A stretch of 64,000 nt of DNA, taken from NCBI RefSeq assembly GCF_003075045.1, contig NZ_QCZD01000001.1:1395710-1459709 (forward strand), read 5' to 3'. Source of the stretch: Maribacter litoralis. Its GTDB lineage: Bacteria; Bacteroidota; Bacteroidia; Flavobacteriales; Flavobacteriaceae. A program made the position numbers and the translations under genes. Below the pieces are notes generated by a model, which was not told the origin of the DNA, did no database searches, and saw nothing but the letters and a program-made list of their open reading frames with translations. Shown piece by piece: positions 9,121-18,370 of the stretch. Every line of letters starts with the position of its first letter. Within the stretch, counting starts at the first letter, position 1.

Positions 9121-12100
9121 CTATTCTTCCAATCTAATATCCAAACCTAATCCCTTAAGTTCGTGCATTAAAACGTTGAAAGATTCTGGTAAACCAGGCT
9201 CTGGCATTGTTTCACCTTTAACAATGGACTCATAGGTTTTAGCTCTTCCGATTACATCATCAGACTTAACCGTTAATATCTCACGTAAAGTTGCAGATGC
9301 ACCATAAGCTTCTAACGCCCATACCTCCATTTCACCAAATCTCTGACCACCAAATTGAGCTTTACCACCCAAAGGTTGTTGTGTAATAAGAGAATATGGT
9401 CCTATAGAACGTGCGTGCATCTTATCGTCTACCATGTGACCAAGCTTCAACATATAAATAACCCCAACTGTTGCAGGTTGATCAAAACGTTGTCCTGTAC
9501 CACCATCGAATAAGTATGTGTGTCCGAATCTTGGAATACCAGCATCATCGGTATATTTATTGATCTCTTCTAAAGTAGCACCATCAAAAATTGGCGTAGC
9601 ATACTTTCTACCAAGTTTAAGACCAGCCCAACCTAATACTGTTTCATAGATTTGACCAATGTTCATACGAGAAGGTACACCTAACGGATTCAATACAATA
9701 TCAACCGGAGTTCCATCTTCCAAGAAAGGCATATCTTCATGACGTACAATTCTTGATACGATACCCTTGTTACCGTGACGACCTGCCATTTTATCACCAA
9801 CTTTAAGCTTACGCTTTTTAGCGATATATACTTTAGCAAGTTTCATAATACCTGCTGGTAATTCATCTCCAACTGATATGGTAAACTTATCTCTTCTTAG
9901 GTTACCCTGTAAATCGTTAAGCTTAATCTTATAGTTATGAAGAAGATCAGCAACTAATGCGTTTGTATCTGCATCTGTTGTCCAACTACCACCTACCAAG
10001 TGTGCAAAATCATCAACAGAGTTCAACATCTTCATTGAGTACTTCTTACCTTTAGGCAATACCTCTTCACCTAAATCATTAAGAACACCTTGAGAAGTTT
10101 TACCGTTTACAATCGTAAACAATTTCTCTACTAAAATATCTTTTAACTCTTGGAATTTTACTTCGTATTCCAATTCAAGTTTAGAAAGCTCTTCTTTATC
10201 TTCAGAACGTTTTCTCTTATCTTTTACAGATCTAGAGAATAATTTCTTATCAATTACAACACCTCTTAAAGAAGGAGAAGCCTTTAAAGAAGCATCTTTT
10301 ACATCACCAGCTTTGTCACCAAATATGGCACGTAATAATTTCTCTTCTGGAGTTGGATCAGACTCACCTTTTGGAGTAATCTTACCAATAAGAATATCAC
10401 CAGGTTTTACTTCTGCACCTATTCTGATCATACCATTTTCATCAAGGTCTTTTGTTGCCTCTTCAGAAACATTTGGTATATCATGAGTAAGTTCTTCAGC
10501 TCCCAATTTGGTATCTCTTACTTCAAGAGAATATTCATCAACATGAATAGATGTGAAAATATCTTCACGAACAACCTTTTCAGAAATTACAATTGCATCC
10601 TCAAAGTTGTAACCCTTCCAAGGCATAAATGCCACAGTTAGGTTTCTACCTAATGCCAATTCACCTTTTTCAGTTGCATAACCTTCACAAAGAACTTGTC
10701 CTTTCTTAACTCTATCACCTACTTGTACAATTGGTTTTAGGTTAATATTAGTTCCCTGATTTGTTTTTCTAAACTTCACCAAGAAATAAGTCTTGCTATC
10801 TTCTTCGAAACTGATCAATCTCTCCTCATCAGTTCTATCATATTTGATAGTAATTTTCTGAGCATCTACATACTCAATTACACCATCACCTTCAGCATTT
10901 ATCAATACTCTAGAATCAGAAGCTACTTGACGCTCTAATCCAGTACCAACAATTGGAGACTGTGGTTTTAACAAAGGAACTGCTTGACGCATCATGTTAG
11001 ATCCCATCAAAGCCCTGTTTGCATCATCATGCTCCAAGAAAGGAATCAATGAAGCCGATATGGAAGCAATTTGGTTAGGAGCAACATCCGTATATTGGAT
11101 TTCAGATGGATCTACTACTGGGAAATCACCTTCTTCTCTGGCAATTACCTTTTCCGCATCTATAGTACCATCTTCTTTCATAGGAATGTTCGCTTGAGCA
11201 ATTTTCATTCCTTCTTCCTCTTCTGCACTTAAATATGCATAGTTCTTATAATCAACAACAGAGTCAGTTACTTTTCTATATGGTGTCTCTAAGAATCCCA
11301 TTGGGTTTACTTTCGCAAACACCGATAATGAAGAGATCAAACCAATGTTCGGACCTTCAGGAGTTTCAATAGGACATAAGCGACCGTAGTGCGTGTAGTG
11401 AACATCACGTACCTCAAAACCAGCACGTTCTCTAGATAAACCACCTGGACCTAATGCCGATAATCTTCTCTTGTGCGTAATCTCTGCCAATGGATTCGTT
11501 TGATCCATAAACTGAGACAACTGGTTGGTACCAAAGAAAGAATTAATTACAGAAGACAATGTCTTTGCATTAATCAAATCTATAGGTGTAAACACCTCGT
11601 TATCACGAACGTTCATACGCTCACGAATTGTTCTTGCCATACGAGCAAGACCAACACCGAACTGAGAAGATAACTGTTCACCCACAGTTCTAACACGACG
11701 GTTAGACAAGTGGTCAATATCATCAATCTCTGCTTTTGAGTTAATTAACTCAATTAAATATTTTATAATAGTTATGATATCTTCTTTGGTCAAGACTTGC
11801 TTATCCATTCCAATATCCAACTGTAATTTCTTGTTCATTCTATAACGACCAACTTCACCTAAGTTGTAACGTTGATCAGAGAAGAATAACTTATCTATAA
11901 TACCACGAGCAGTTTCTTCATCTGGCGGTTCTGCATTACGTAATTGACGATAGATATGCTCAACAGCTTCTTTTTCAGAATTCGTTGGATCCTTCTGTAA
12001 GGTATTATGAATAATAGCGTAATCAGATTGCGCATTATTTTCTTTATGTAAAAGAATTGTTTTTACGTCTGCATCAATAATTTCAGCAATGTGTTCTTTT

Positions 12101-12930
12101 TCAAGAATAGTGTCACGATCTAAAACTATCTCGTTACGTTCAATTGACACCACCTCACCTGTATCCTCATCTACGAAATCCTCATGCCATGTGTTCAACA
12201 CTCTTGCCGCTAATTTGCGACCTAGTACTTTTTTAAGTCCGGCATTAGAAACCTTAACTTCTTCAGAAAGGTCAAAAATCTCTAATATATCCTTATCACG
12301 TTCAAAACCTATAGCTCTGAACAAAGTAGTAACCGGTAATTTTTTCTTTCTATCGATATAAGCGTACATTACGCCATTGATATCGGTAGCAAATTCTATC
12401 CAAGAACCTTTAAAAGGAATTACCCTAGCAGAATACAATTTTGTTCCATTTGCATGGAAAGACTGACCAAAGAAAACCCCTGGAGATCTGTGTAACTGAG
12501 ATACCACAACTCTTTCAGCTCCGTTGATAACGAAAGTACCACTTGGAGTCATGTAAGGAATGGTCCCTAAATAAACATCTTGTACTATAGTCTCAAAATC
12601 TTCATGTTCTGGATCTGTACAATATAATTTTAAACGTGCTTTTAATGGAACGCTATAAGTAAGACCACGCTCAATACATTCTTGAATTGAATATCTAGGT
12701 GGATCTATGAAATAATCAAGGAATTCCAATACAAACTGATTTCTGGTATCAGTAATTGGGAAATTTTCCATGAAGGTGTTATAAAGACCTTCATTACCTC
12801 TTTCATCTGATTTAGTCTCAAGTTGAAAAAAGTCTTGGAAAGATTTAATCTGAATATCTAAGAAATCCGGATAATCCGGTGTGTTTCTTGCAGAAGCAAA
12901 GCTTATTCTTTCAGTATTATTTGTGAACAT
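9121..12930 (-). CDS. rpoB: DNA-directed RNA polymerase subunit beta
   Basis: This is the beta subunit of RNA polymerase, 1269 residues. The rifampicin-binding cluster near residue 463 reads [20 protein letters not shown], then [14 protein letters not shown]. The residues equivalent to E. coli D516, H526 and S531 are the sensitive-type Asp, His and Ser. The C-terminal active-site and clamp-contact regions ([38 protein letters not shown]) are present. It lies downstream of rplL, with a 132-nt spacer containing a hairpin, and upstream of rpo[14 protein letters not shown] is the standard flavobacterial N-terminus, which supports the start. Confidence 0.99.
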   Translation of the reverse strand: MFTNNTERISFASARNTPDYPDFLDIQIKSFQDFFQLETKSDERGNEGLYNTFMENFPITDTRNQFVLEFLDYFIDPPRYSIQECIERGLTYSVPLKARLKLYCTDPEHEDFETIVQDVYLGTIPYMTPSGTFVINGAERVVVSQLHRSPGVFFGQSFHANGTKLYSARVIPFKGSWIEFATDINGVMYAYIDRKKKLPVTTLFRAIGFERDKDILEIFDLSEEVKVSNAGLKKVLGRKLAARVLNTWHEDFVDEDTGEVVSIERNEIVLDRDTILEKEHIAEIIDADVKTILLHKENNAQSDYAIIHNTLQKDPTNSEKEAVEHIYRQLRNAEPPDEETARGIIDKLFFSDQRYNLGEVGRYRMNKKLQLDIGMDKQVLTKEDIITIIKYLIELINSKAEIDDIDHLSNRRVRTVGEQLSSQFGVGLARMARTIRERMNVRDNEVFTPIDLINAKTLSSVINSFFGTNQLSQFMDQTNPLAEITHKRRLSALGPGGLSRERAGFEVRDVHYTHYGRLCPIETPEGPNIGLISSLSVFAKVNPMGFLETPYRKVTDSVVDYKNYAYLSAEEEEGMKIAQANIPMKEDGTIDAEKVIAREEGDFPVVDPSEIQYTDVAPNQIASISASLIPFLEHDDANRALMGSNMMRQAVPLLKPQSPIVGTGLERQVASDSRVLINAEGDGVIEYVDAQKITIKYDRTDEERLISFEEDSKTYFLVKFRKTNQGTNINLKPIVQVGDRVKKGQVLCEGYATEKGELALGRNLTVAFMPWKGYNFEDAIVISEKVVREDIFTSIHVDEYSLEVRDTKLGAEELTHDIPNVSEEATKDLDENGMIRIGAEVKPGDILIGKITPKGESDPTPEEKLLRAIFGDKAGDVKDASLKASPSLRGVVIDKKLFSRSVKDKRKRSEDKEELSKLELEYEVKFQELKDILVEKLFTIVNGKTSQGVLNDLGEEVLPKGKKYSMKMLNSVDDFAHLVGGSWTTDADTNALVADLLHNYKIKLNDLQGNLRRDKFTISVGDELPAGIMKLAKVYIAKKRKLKVGDKMAGRHGNKGIVSRIVRHEDMPFLEDGTPVDIVLNPLGVPSRMNIGQIYETVLGWAGLKLGRKYATPIFDGATLEEINKYTDDAGIPRFGHTYLFDGGTGQRFDQPATVGVIYMLKLGHMVDDKMHARSIGPYSLITQQPLGGKAQFGGQRFGEMEVWALEAYGASATLREILTVKSDDVIGRAKTYESIVKGETMPEPGLPESFNVLMHELKGLGLDIRLEE

Positions 12931-12993
12931 CTACGGACAGTGTTTTGATCGTGAGTACTAGTTGGGTAGTATACCTCTTGATATACCTAATTC

Positions 12994-13037
12994 TATAAAA
13001 AGGCTTAGGTCTAAACGCAAAAAGCGCAAAGACCTAA
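12994..13037 (-). promoter_or_regulatory. Candidate transcription attenuator between rplL and rpoB
   Basis: On the minus strand an 8-bp stem (complements of 13030-13037 and 13005-13012, TTAGGTCT/AGACCTAA) encloses a second short GCG/CGC stem. It is followed by GCCTTTTTATAG, a terminator-like layout. It sits in the only long spacer of the rplKAJL-rpoBC series, the position of the partial terminator known from E. coli. Confidence 0.55.
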
Positions 13038-13062
13038 ACCAAAAGTAATATGGTTGTCGCTA

Positions 13063-13440
13063 TTATTTAAGCTCAACTTCTGCTCCAGCTTCTTCCAATG
13101 ATTTTTTGATACCTTCCGCTTCGTCTTTAGATACACCTTCTTTTACTGCTTTTGGTGCACTATCAACGATATCTTTAGCATCTTTCAAACCTAAACCAGT
13201 TAATTCCTTAACTAATTTTACAACTGCTAATTTAGAAGCACCTGCTGCTTTCAAAATAACGTCGAATTCAGTTTTCTCTTCTGCTGCTTCACCAGCTTCA
13301 CCACCACCACCGGCAGCTACCGCTACTGCTGCTGCTGCAGGCTCAATACCGTATTCTTCTTTTAATATATCAGCTAACTCGTTTACTTCTTTAACTGTTA
13401 AGTTAACTAATTGTTCTGCGAAATCTTTTAAATCTGCCAT
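13063..13440 (-). CDS. rplL: 50S ribosomal protein L7/L12
   Basis: L7/L12 is the mobile stalk protein of the large subunit that recruits translational GTPases. The 125-residue product shows the N-terminal dimerisation part ([24 protein letters not shown]), an Ala/Gly hinge ([21 protein letters not shown]) and the C-terminal factor-binding domain ending in [12 protein letters not shown]. It follows rplJ by 51 nt, consistent with the stalk-protein gene pair. An ORF on the opposite strand over the same bases is a shadow of this Ala-rich gene. Confidence 0.98.
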   Translation of the reverse strand: MADLKDFAEQLVNLTVKEVNELADILKEEYGIEPAAAAVAVAAGGGGEAGEAAEEKTEFDVILKAAGASKLAVVKLVKELTGLGLKDAKDIVDSAPKAVKEGVSKDEAEGIKKSLEEAGAEVELK

Positions 13441-13491
13441 TTTCTATCGTTTAATAAAATTTTTAAAATATACTTAGTTTATTGTGCGTAC

Positions 13492-14007
13492 TTATTTTTC
13501 GGATAATGTTTTAAGGATACCAGCGATTTTACCACCACCAGACTTAAGACCAGAAATAACATTCTTGGCTGGAGATTGTAACAATCCAATTATTTCGCCA
13601 ATCATTTCTTCCTTAGACTTAATGCTAACTAAAGCTTCCAAGTTTTCATCACCTATGTAAATTGCTTCTTCAACAAAAGCTCCTTTCAATAAAGGCTTAT
13701 CAGATTTTTTTCTGAAGTTCTTTATTAATTTTGCAGGAGCATTGGCAACTTCTGAAAACATAAGAGAAGTATTCCCTTTTAATGTTTCAGGTAATTCACC
13801 AAATTCTTTATCAGAAGCTTCCATTGCTTTAGCAAGCAATGTATTCTTAACTACAGCTAGTCTAATATCAGCTTTAAAACAAGCTCTTCTTAAATCAGAA
13901 GTTGTACCTGCATCTAAACCTGAGATATCAGCCACGTAAATAGTGCTGCTATCTGCCAACTGCGTAGTCAAATCTTTTATAACCGTTGCTTTTTCTTCTC
14001 TTGTCAT
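13492..14007 (-). CDS. rplJ: 50S ribosomal protein L10
   Basis: L10 anchors the L7/L12 dimers to the 50S stalk base. The 171-residue protein has the typical N-terminus MTREEKATVIKDL, the rRNA-binding domain (RRACFKADIRLAVVKNTLLAKAM) and a C-terminal helix that binds L7/L12. It lies between rplA (25-nt gap) and rplL in the standard ribosomal-protein order. In other bacteria the L10-L7/L12 complex represses its own mRNA; no leader structure proving that here was identified. Confidence 0.98.
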   Translation of the reverse strand: MTREEKATVIKDLTTQLADSSTIYVADISGLDAGTTSDLRRACFKADIRLAVVKNTLLAKAMEASDKEFGELPETLKGNTSLMFSEVANAPAKLIKNFRKKSDKPLLKGAFVEEAIYIGDENLEALVSIKSKEEMIGEIIGLLQSPAKNVISGLKSGGGKIAGILKTLSEK

Positions 14008-14032
14008 ACTATTAATTTTTAACTACCAGTTG

Positions 14033-14722
14033 TTAAACTGACTTTGGATCTAATTGCAAACTAGGACTCATGGTACTAGACATGAAGATTGTCTTCATAT
14101 AAACACCTTTGGCCGCAGTTGGCTTCATCTTATTCAAAGTATCCAACAACTCCTTAGCATTATCCGCTATTTTATCAGCAGAAAAAGAAGCCTTACCTAT
14201 CGCAGCATGTACGATACCTGTTTTATCAACTTTAAAATCTATCTTACCTGCTTTAACTTCAGATACAGCTTTCGCTACATCCATAGTTACAGTACCTGTT
14301 TTTGGATTAGGCATTAAACCTCTTGGTCCTAATACTCGACCTAAAGGACCTAATTTACCCATTACGCTTGGCATGGTGATAATAACATCAACATCTGTCC
14401 AACCGCCTTTAATCTTCTCCAAATACTCATCTAACCCAACATAGTCTGCACCAGCTTCTTGAGCTTCTGCTTCCTTATCAGGGGTCACCAAAGCCAAAAC
14501 TTTTACATCTTTACCAGTTCCATGAGGTAATGTAACTACACCACGAACCATTTGATTAGCTTTTCTTGGATCAACACCCAAACGAACAGCTAAATCTACT
14601 GATGCATCGAATTTTGTATTGGTTATCTCTTTAATTAAAGCTGAAGCTTCTGTAACAGAGTATAGTTTATCTTTCTCTATTTTAGACTGAGCTTCTTTTT
14701 GCTTCTTTGTCAACTTTGCCAT
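14033..14722 (-). CDS. rplA: 50S ribosomal protein L1
   Basis: L1 forms the mobile stalk at the E site. The 229-residue product contains the family signatures [35 protein letters not shown] and [15 protein letters not shown]. It follows rplK by 18 nt, the conserved rplK-rplA pairing. In other bacteria free L1 represses translation of the rplK-rplA message; I did not find a convincing mimic site here. Confidence 0.98.
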   Translation of the reverse strand: MAKLTKKQKEAQSKIEKDKLYSVTEASALIKEITNTKFDASVDLAVRLGVDPRKANQMVRGVVTLPHGTGKDVKVLALVTPDKEAEAQEAGADYVGLDEYLEKIKGGWTDVDVIITMPSVMGKLGPLGRVLGPRGLMPNPKTGTVTMDVAKAVSEVKAGKIDFKVDKTGIVHAAIGKASFSADKIADNAKELLDTLNKMKPTAAKGVYMKTIFMSSTMSPSLQLDPKSV

Positions 14723-14740
14723 TTAATTACTTTTAAGATT

Positions 14741-15178
14741 TTAAAAAGGTCTTTTTCCTGCAACCTTCATACCCATTGAACGAGCAGTACCAGCTATCAT
14801 ACTCATAGCAGATTCTACTGTAAATGCGTTAAGGTCAACCATTTTATCTTCGGCGATCGCCTTGATTTGGTCCCAGGTAACACTACCTAATTTTACTCTG
14901 TTAGGTTCGCCAGATCCTTTTTTAATCTTAGCCGCTTCCAATAGCTGAATTGCCGCCGGTGGTGTCTTTACAACAAAGTCGAACGACTTATCTTTGTAAA
15001 CGGTGATAACAACTGGTAATACTTTACCTGGTTTATCCTGCGTACGAGCATTGAACTGCTTACAGAACTCCATAATGTTAACACCAGCAGCACCTAAGGC
15101 GGGTCCAACCGGTGGCGATGGATTCGCTGCACCTCCCCTAACTTGTAGTTTAACTACTTTACCTACTTCTTTTGCCAT
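14741..15178 (-). CDS. rplK: 50S ribosomal protein L11
   Basis: L11 binds the GTPase-associated centre of 23S rRNA and is needed for RelA-type stringent signalling in many bacteria. At 145 residues it has the normal length. The N-terminal domain ([20 protein letters not shown], Pro-rich) and the rRNA-binding C-terminal domain ([17 protein letters not shown]) are intact. It is the first ribosomal protein gene after nusG. Confidence 0.98.
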   Translation of the reverse strand: MAKEVGKVVKLQVRGGAANPSPPVGPALGAAGVNIMEFCKQFNARTQDKPGKVLPVVITVYKDKSFDFVVKTPPAAIQLLEAAKIKKGSGEPNRVKLGSVTWDQIKAIAEDKMVDLNAFTVESAMSMIAGTARSMGMKVAGKRPF

Positions 15179-15257
15179 TGTTTAAAATTAAATTGAAAGT
15201 GTGTTTACGGAAGCAACACTACTTTAATTATATGTATGTAACACTTAATTTAAATAC

Positions 15258-15809
15258 TTAAATCTTTTCTACTTGCATATAGCTAAGTTCTAATGGTGTT
15301 TTTCTACCAAAAATCTTAACCATTACCTCTAGCTTACGCTTTTCTTCGTTTATTTTCTCAACGGTTCCATTGAAGCCATTAAAAGGACCATCAATTACTT
15401 TAACCGTTTCACCAAAAACAAATGGAATAGCAACACTATCGGTATTAACAGCCAACTCATCAACCTTACCTAACATTCTGTTGACCTCATTCTTTCTCAA
15501 AGGAACAGGATCTCCTCCTTTTGTTTCACCTAAAAACCCAATAACATTAGTTATAGATCTTATAATATGAACCATCTCTCCGCCTAAATTAGCTTTGATC
15601 ATGATGTACCCCGGAAAATAAACCCTCTCTTTGTTGATTTTCTTTCCGTTTCTTATCTGAACTACTTTTTCAGTAGGAACAAGAACATCCTCTAAATAGT
15701 CTGAAAAACCATGACGCTCTACTTCACTTTCAATGTATCCTTTGATTTTATTCTCTTGACCACTTACAGCGCGTACAACGTACCACTTTTTCTCTAACAC
15801 CTCTGACAT
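15258..15809 (-). CDS. nusG: Transcription termination/antitermination factor NusG
   Basis: NusG (Spt5 homologue) binds the beta' clamp and couples RNA polymerase to Rho or the ribosome. The 183-residue protein has the NGN domain beginning KKWYVVRAVSGQENKIKGYI and a C-terminal KOW domain around FGETVKVIDGPFNGFNGTVE. It is 7 nt from the secE stop codon, the near-universal secE-nusG pair, and is followed by rplK after 79 nt. Confidence 0.98.
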   Translation of the reverse strand: MSEVLEKKWYVVRAVSGQENKIKGYIESEVERHGFSDYLEDVLVPTEKVVQIRNGKKINKERVYFPGYIMIKANLGGEMVHIIRSITNVIGFLGETKGGDPVPLRKNEVNRMLGKVDELAVNTDSVAIPFVFGETVKVIDGPFNGFNGTVEKINEEKRKLEVMVKIFGRKTPLELSYMQVEKI

Positions 15810-15816
15810 AGTCCTA

Positions 15817-16005
15817 TTAGTTTAAAACGTAGTTGAAATAAGACTTGATCACTTTACTAAAAACCGTATCTACACCCCATGTAGCCAAAGCGAAAAGGAT
15901 AGAAAACACAGCTACAATCACCATAAGATTAGATGATTCTGCACGTGAAGGAAGAGTAACATTATTCCTTAACTCTTCAACGGATTCTTTTATATATGTG
16001 AACAT
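15817..16005 (-). CDS. secE: Preprotein translocase subunit SecE
   Basis: This is the small subunit of the SecYEG channel. The 62-residue single-span form is typical of Bacteroidota: an amphipathic N-terminal helix (YIKESVEELRNNVTLPS) followed by one transmembrane helix (LMVIVAVFSILFALATWGVD). It sits between tRNA-Trp and nusG as in many bacteria. Confidence 0.95.
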   Translation of the reverse strand: MFTYIKESVEELRNNVTLPSRAESSNLMVIVAVFSILFALATWGVDTVFSKVIKSYFNYVLN

Positions 16006-16059
16006 TCAAATACTGTTTTACAATTTCAACAAATAGGATTATACACCCAAATTCTATTG

Positions 16060-16135
16060 TGGCACGGGAGGAGAGACTCGAACTCCCGACACCTGGTTTT
16101 GGAGACCAGTGCTCTACCAACTGAGCTACACCCGT
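16060..16135 (-). tRNA. trnW: tRNA-Trp (CCA)
   Basis: A 76-nt cloverleaf reads on the minus strand with anticodon stem CTGGT/ACCAG and loop CTCCAAA, so the anticodon is CCA. The D-arm (GCTCAGTTGGTAGAGC) and T-loop (TTCGAGT) are standard. The terminal CCA is encoded in the DNA, unlike the other four tRNAs here. Position 6-67 of the acceptor stem appears as a T-T mismatch. It lies between tuf and secE. Confidence 0.96.
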
Positions 16136-16177
16136 ATGAACGATGAATTAAATCACCTATTCTATATTTTGCATGTA

Positions 16178-16204
16178 AAGGTGTCCCGCTTGAGCAGGAC
16201 ACCC
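16178..16204 (-). other. Hairpin between tuf and tRNA-Trp
   Basis: There is a 7-bp perfect stem (GGTGTCC at 16180-16186 with GGACACC at 16197-16203). On the minus strand it follows the tuf stop codon but is not trailed by a strong T-run. It may therefore be a partial terminator or an RNA-processing site that separates tuf mRNA from tRNA-Trp. Confidence 0.5.
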
Positions 16205-16233
16205 TTATACACAATACTCTTATTAGATTAAAA

Positions 16234-17421
16234 TTAATCTATAATCTTAGTAACCTGACCAGCACCTACTGTTCTACCACCTTCACGGATAGCGAAACGA
16301 AGACCTACGCTCAATGCGATTGGCTGAATCAATTCAACTGTAATTGTAAGGTTATCACCAGGCATAACCATTTCAACTCCTGAAGGAAGTGCAATGTTAC
16401 CTGTTACATCCGTTGTTCTTACGTAGAACTGTGGACGATAGTTATTATGGAATGGTGTATGACGACCACCTTCTTCTTTTTTCAATACATAAACCTCAGC
16501 TTCGAATTTAGCATGTGGCTTAACAGAACCTGGCTTACAGATTACCATTCCACGGCTAATTTGAGATTTTTCAATACCTCTTAATAAGATACCTACGTTA
16601 TCACCAGCTTCACCTCTATCCAAAATCTTACGGAACATTTCAACCCCAGTAATAGTAGAGTTTAATTTCTCAGCACCCATACCGATGATTTCAACTGCAT
16701 CACCAGTGTTAGCGATACCAGTCTCAATACGACCAGTTGCAACAGTACCACGTCCTGTAATTGTAAATACATCTTCAACAGGCATTAAGAAATCCTTATC
16801 AACATCTCTCTTAGGAAGCTCGATCCAATCATCAACAGCAGCCATTAATTCCATAACCGTGTCAACCCATTTTTGCTCACCGTTCAATGCACCTAATGCA
16901 GATCCAGCGATCACAGGCCCATTATCACCATCATACTCATAGAAAGAAAGTAATTCTCTAACTTCCATCTCAACAAGCTCGATCAATTCCTCATCATCAA
17001 CCATATCCACTTTATTCATGAATACAACAATTCTTGGAATACCAACCTGGCGACCTAATAGGATATGCTCACGTGTTTGTGGCATAGGACCATCAGTAGC
17101 AGCAACAACTAAAATAGCACCATCCATCTGAGCAGCACCAGTAACCATGTTCTTTACGTAATCCGCGTGACCAGGACAGTCAACGTGCGCGTAGTGACGG
17201 TTAGCTGTAGAGTACTCTACGTGTGATGTGTTAATTGTAATACCTCTTTCTTTTTCCTCAGGAGCGTTATCGATAGAATCGAAACTTCTCAATTCAGAAA
17301 GACCTGCATTTGCCAAAACAGTAGTAATAGCAGCAGTCAATGTAGTTTTACCGTGATCCACGTGTCCAATAGTACCTATATTTAAGTGCGGTTTGGAACG
17401 ATCGAAAGTTTCCTTTGCCAT
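16234..17421 (-). CDS. tuf: Elongation factor Tu
   Basis: EF-Tu delivers aminoacyl-tRNA to the ribosome. The 395-residue protein has GTPase motifs [22 protein letters not shown] and NKVDMVDD, then domain II ([15 protein letters not shown]) and domain III ([18 protein letters not shown]), ending [10 protein letters not shown]. It is embedded between tRNA genes, downstream of tRNA-Thr(GGT), 56 nt from the mature tRNA end. It is probably released from a joint tRNA-tuf transcript by tRNA processing. Confidence 0.99.
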   Translation of the reverse strand: MAKETFDRSKPHLNIGTIGHVDHGKTTLTAAITTVLANAGLSELRSFDSIDNAPEEKERGITINTSHVEYSTANRHYAHVDCPGHADYVKNMVTGAAQMDGAILVVAATDGPMPQTREHILLGRQVGIPRIVVFMNKVDMVDDEELIELVEMEVRELLSFYEYDGDNGPVIAGSALGALNGEQKWVDTVMELMAAVDDWIELPKRDVDKDFLMPVEDVFTITGRGTVATGRIETGIANTGDAVEIIGMGAEKLNSTITGVEMFRKILDRGEAGDNVGILLRGIEKSQISRGMVICKPGSVKPHAKFEAEVYVLKKEEGGRHTPFHNNYRPQFYVRTTDVTGNIALPSGVEMVMPGDNLTITVELIQPIALSVGLRFAIREGGRTVGAGQVTKIID

Positions 17422-17476
17422 GTTTAATGTATTTTAATCTTAGTTTATATTAGTGTACAAATTTATACCTTAATTG

Positions 17477-17548
17477 AGCCAATGACGAGATTTGAACTCG
17501 TGACCTCTTCCTTACCAAGGAAACGCTCTACCCCTGAGCTACACCGGC
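17477..17548 (-). tRNA. trnT: tRNA-Thr (GGT)
   Basis: Minus-strand cloverleaf with acceptor GCCGGTG/CATTGGC, anticodon arm TTTCC-TTGGTAA-GGAAG (anticodon GGT), and T-arm CACGAGTTCAAATCTCGTC. CCA is not encoded. It lies immediately upstream of tuf. Confidence 0.95.
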
Positions 17549-17570
17549 GTAAAGTGTTGAATCTACCAAA

Positions 17571-17602
17571 TAGCAGATTCCTGCCTTCGCAGGAATGACA
17601 TT
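17571..17602. repeat. REP-like palindrome between tRNA genes
   Basis: The sequence ATTCCTGCCTTCGCAGGAAT forms a strong short hairpin (CCTGC/GCAGG around CTTC). Read on the minus strand it is the familiar intergenic element type with GTCATTCCTGCGAAGGCAGG, whose spurious translation gives VIPAKAGI. It sits in the spacer between tRNA-Gly and tRNA-Thr(GGT). Confidence 0.6.
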
Positions 17603-17618
17603 TCTGTCAAATTTATAG

Positions 17619-17691
17619 AGCGGGAGACCGGGTTCGAACCGGCGACATTCAGCTTGGAAGGCTGACGCTCTACCAACTGAGCTACTCCCGC
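17619..17691 (-). tRNA. trnG: tRNA-Gly (TCC)
   Basis: Minus-strand 73-nt cloverleaf with perfect acceptor stem GCGGGAG/CTCCCGC, anticodon arm TCAGC-CTTCCAA-GCTGA (anticodon TCC), and T-loop TTCGAAC. CCA is not encoded. Confidence 0.97.
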
Positions 17692-17736
17692 TTATAATAT
17701 TACAATATTTCAATAAAACCCTTTAAAAAAAATTTG

Positions 17737-17818
<82 letters not shown>

Positions 17819-17845
17819 TCAAACTATTATTTTAAAGAACTTCAG

Positions 17846-17919
17846 AGCCGATGGAGGGACTCGAACCCACGACCTGCTGATTACAAATCAGCTGCTCTAG
17901 CCAGCTGAGCTACATCGGC
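17846..17919 (-). tRNA. trnT: tRNA-Thr (TGT)
   Basis: Minus-strand 74-nt cloverleaf with acceptor GCCGATG/CATCGGC, anticodon arm GCTGA-TTTGTAA-TCAGC (anticodon TGT), and T-arm GTGGGTTCGAGTCCCTC. It is the first tRNA of the Thr-Tyr-Gly-Thr-tuf transcript. Confidence 0.97.
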
Positions 17920-17943
17920 TTATTTTACGGTTTTAATCGCCAT

Positions 17944-17967
17944 AAAAAAGCCCGCTATTTCTAACGG
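17944..17967 (-). terminator. Terminator-like hairpin between tRNA-tuf promoter and first tRNA
   Basis: On the minus strand CCGTTA (complement of 17962-17967) pairs with TAGCGG (complement of 17952-17957) over a 4-nt loop, and GC plus six T follow. It may be the terminator of hpf, or, because it lies directly downstream of the tRNA-tuf promoter, an early attenuator. Confidence 0.55.
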
Positions 17968-17971
17968 ACTG

Positions 17972-18000
17972 CAAATGTATAGTATTTTTTGTTTATTCAA
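17972..18000 (-). promoter_or_regulatory. Promoter of the tRNA-tuf operon
   Basis: On the minus strand TTG (complement of 17998-18000) is followed after 18 bases by TACATTTG (complement of 17972-17979), close to the Bacteroidota consensus TTG-N19-TAnnTTTG. The predicted transcript begins near 17966 and leads into tRNA-Thr(TGT). Confidence 0.7.
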
Positions 18001-18022
18001 AACAAATTTTGAAAAATTTTTA

Positions 18023-18325
18023 TCAAGCTTGTAATCTTAATTTCTGCTTTTGTTTTATTAGCCTACGTTCCAGGGAACTACAGGCAGAATCCACAGCTTC
18101 TTCAAATGACCTACATTGTTTTTTTACCACGAATTTATCTTTTGGAACCGAAATTTTTATCTCCACTATCTTATTCTCTTTTGCACTTGTATTTTCGACT
18201 TTCATATATACATCAGAGCTAATTACCTTAGAATAAAAGGTTTCCACCTTATCAAGTCTGTTTTGAAGAAAATTAATCAATTTTCTGTCTGCATTGAAAT
18301 TTACCGATTGCGTATTTACTTTCAT
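18023..18325 (-). CDS. hpf: Ribosome hibernation promoting factor (HPF/RaiA family)
   Basis: This is a short-form HPF/YfiA-type protein that binds the 30S decoding region and inactivates ribosomes in stationary phase. Starting at MKVNTQSVNFNADRKLINFL the product is 100 residues, the usual length. The beta-alpha-beta fold is suggested by IEISVPKDKF-like strands (VEIKISVPKDKFVVKKQ) and the basic C-terminal helix SLERRLIKQKQKLRLQA. An in-frame ATG at 18370, abutting the upstream recombinase stop codon, would add 15 residues (MFNLAKFLKPINFLT). I prefer the shorter form because it aligns with the family N-terminus, but translational coupling from 18370 is possible. Confidence 0.88.
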   Translation of the reverse strand: MKVNTQSVNFNADRKLINFLQNRLDKVETFYSKVISSDVYMKVENTSAKENKIVEIKISVPKDKFVVKKQCRSFEEAVDSACSSLERRLIKQKQKLRLQA

Positions 18326-18370
18326 AGTCAGGAAATTTATAGGCTTTAAGAATTTAGCCAGATTAAACAT

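Noticed and set aside
13106-13477. 123-residue plus-strand ORF over rplL
   Set aside because: It is a mirror translation of the Ala/Gly-rich hinge of L7/L12.
16026-16214. 62-residue ORF across tRNA-Trp
   Set aside because: It is the translated tRNA gene and flanks, not a protein gene.
17528-17713. 61-residue ORF over tRNA genes with VIPAKAGI
   Set aside because: It reads across tRNA-Gly and the REP-like element; this peptide is a known sign of spurious translation of such repeats.
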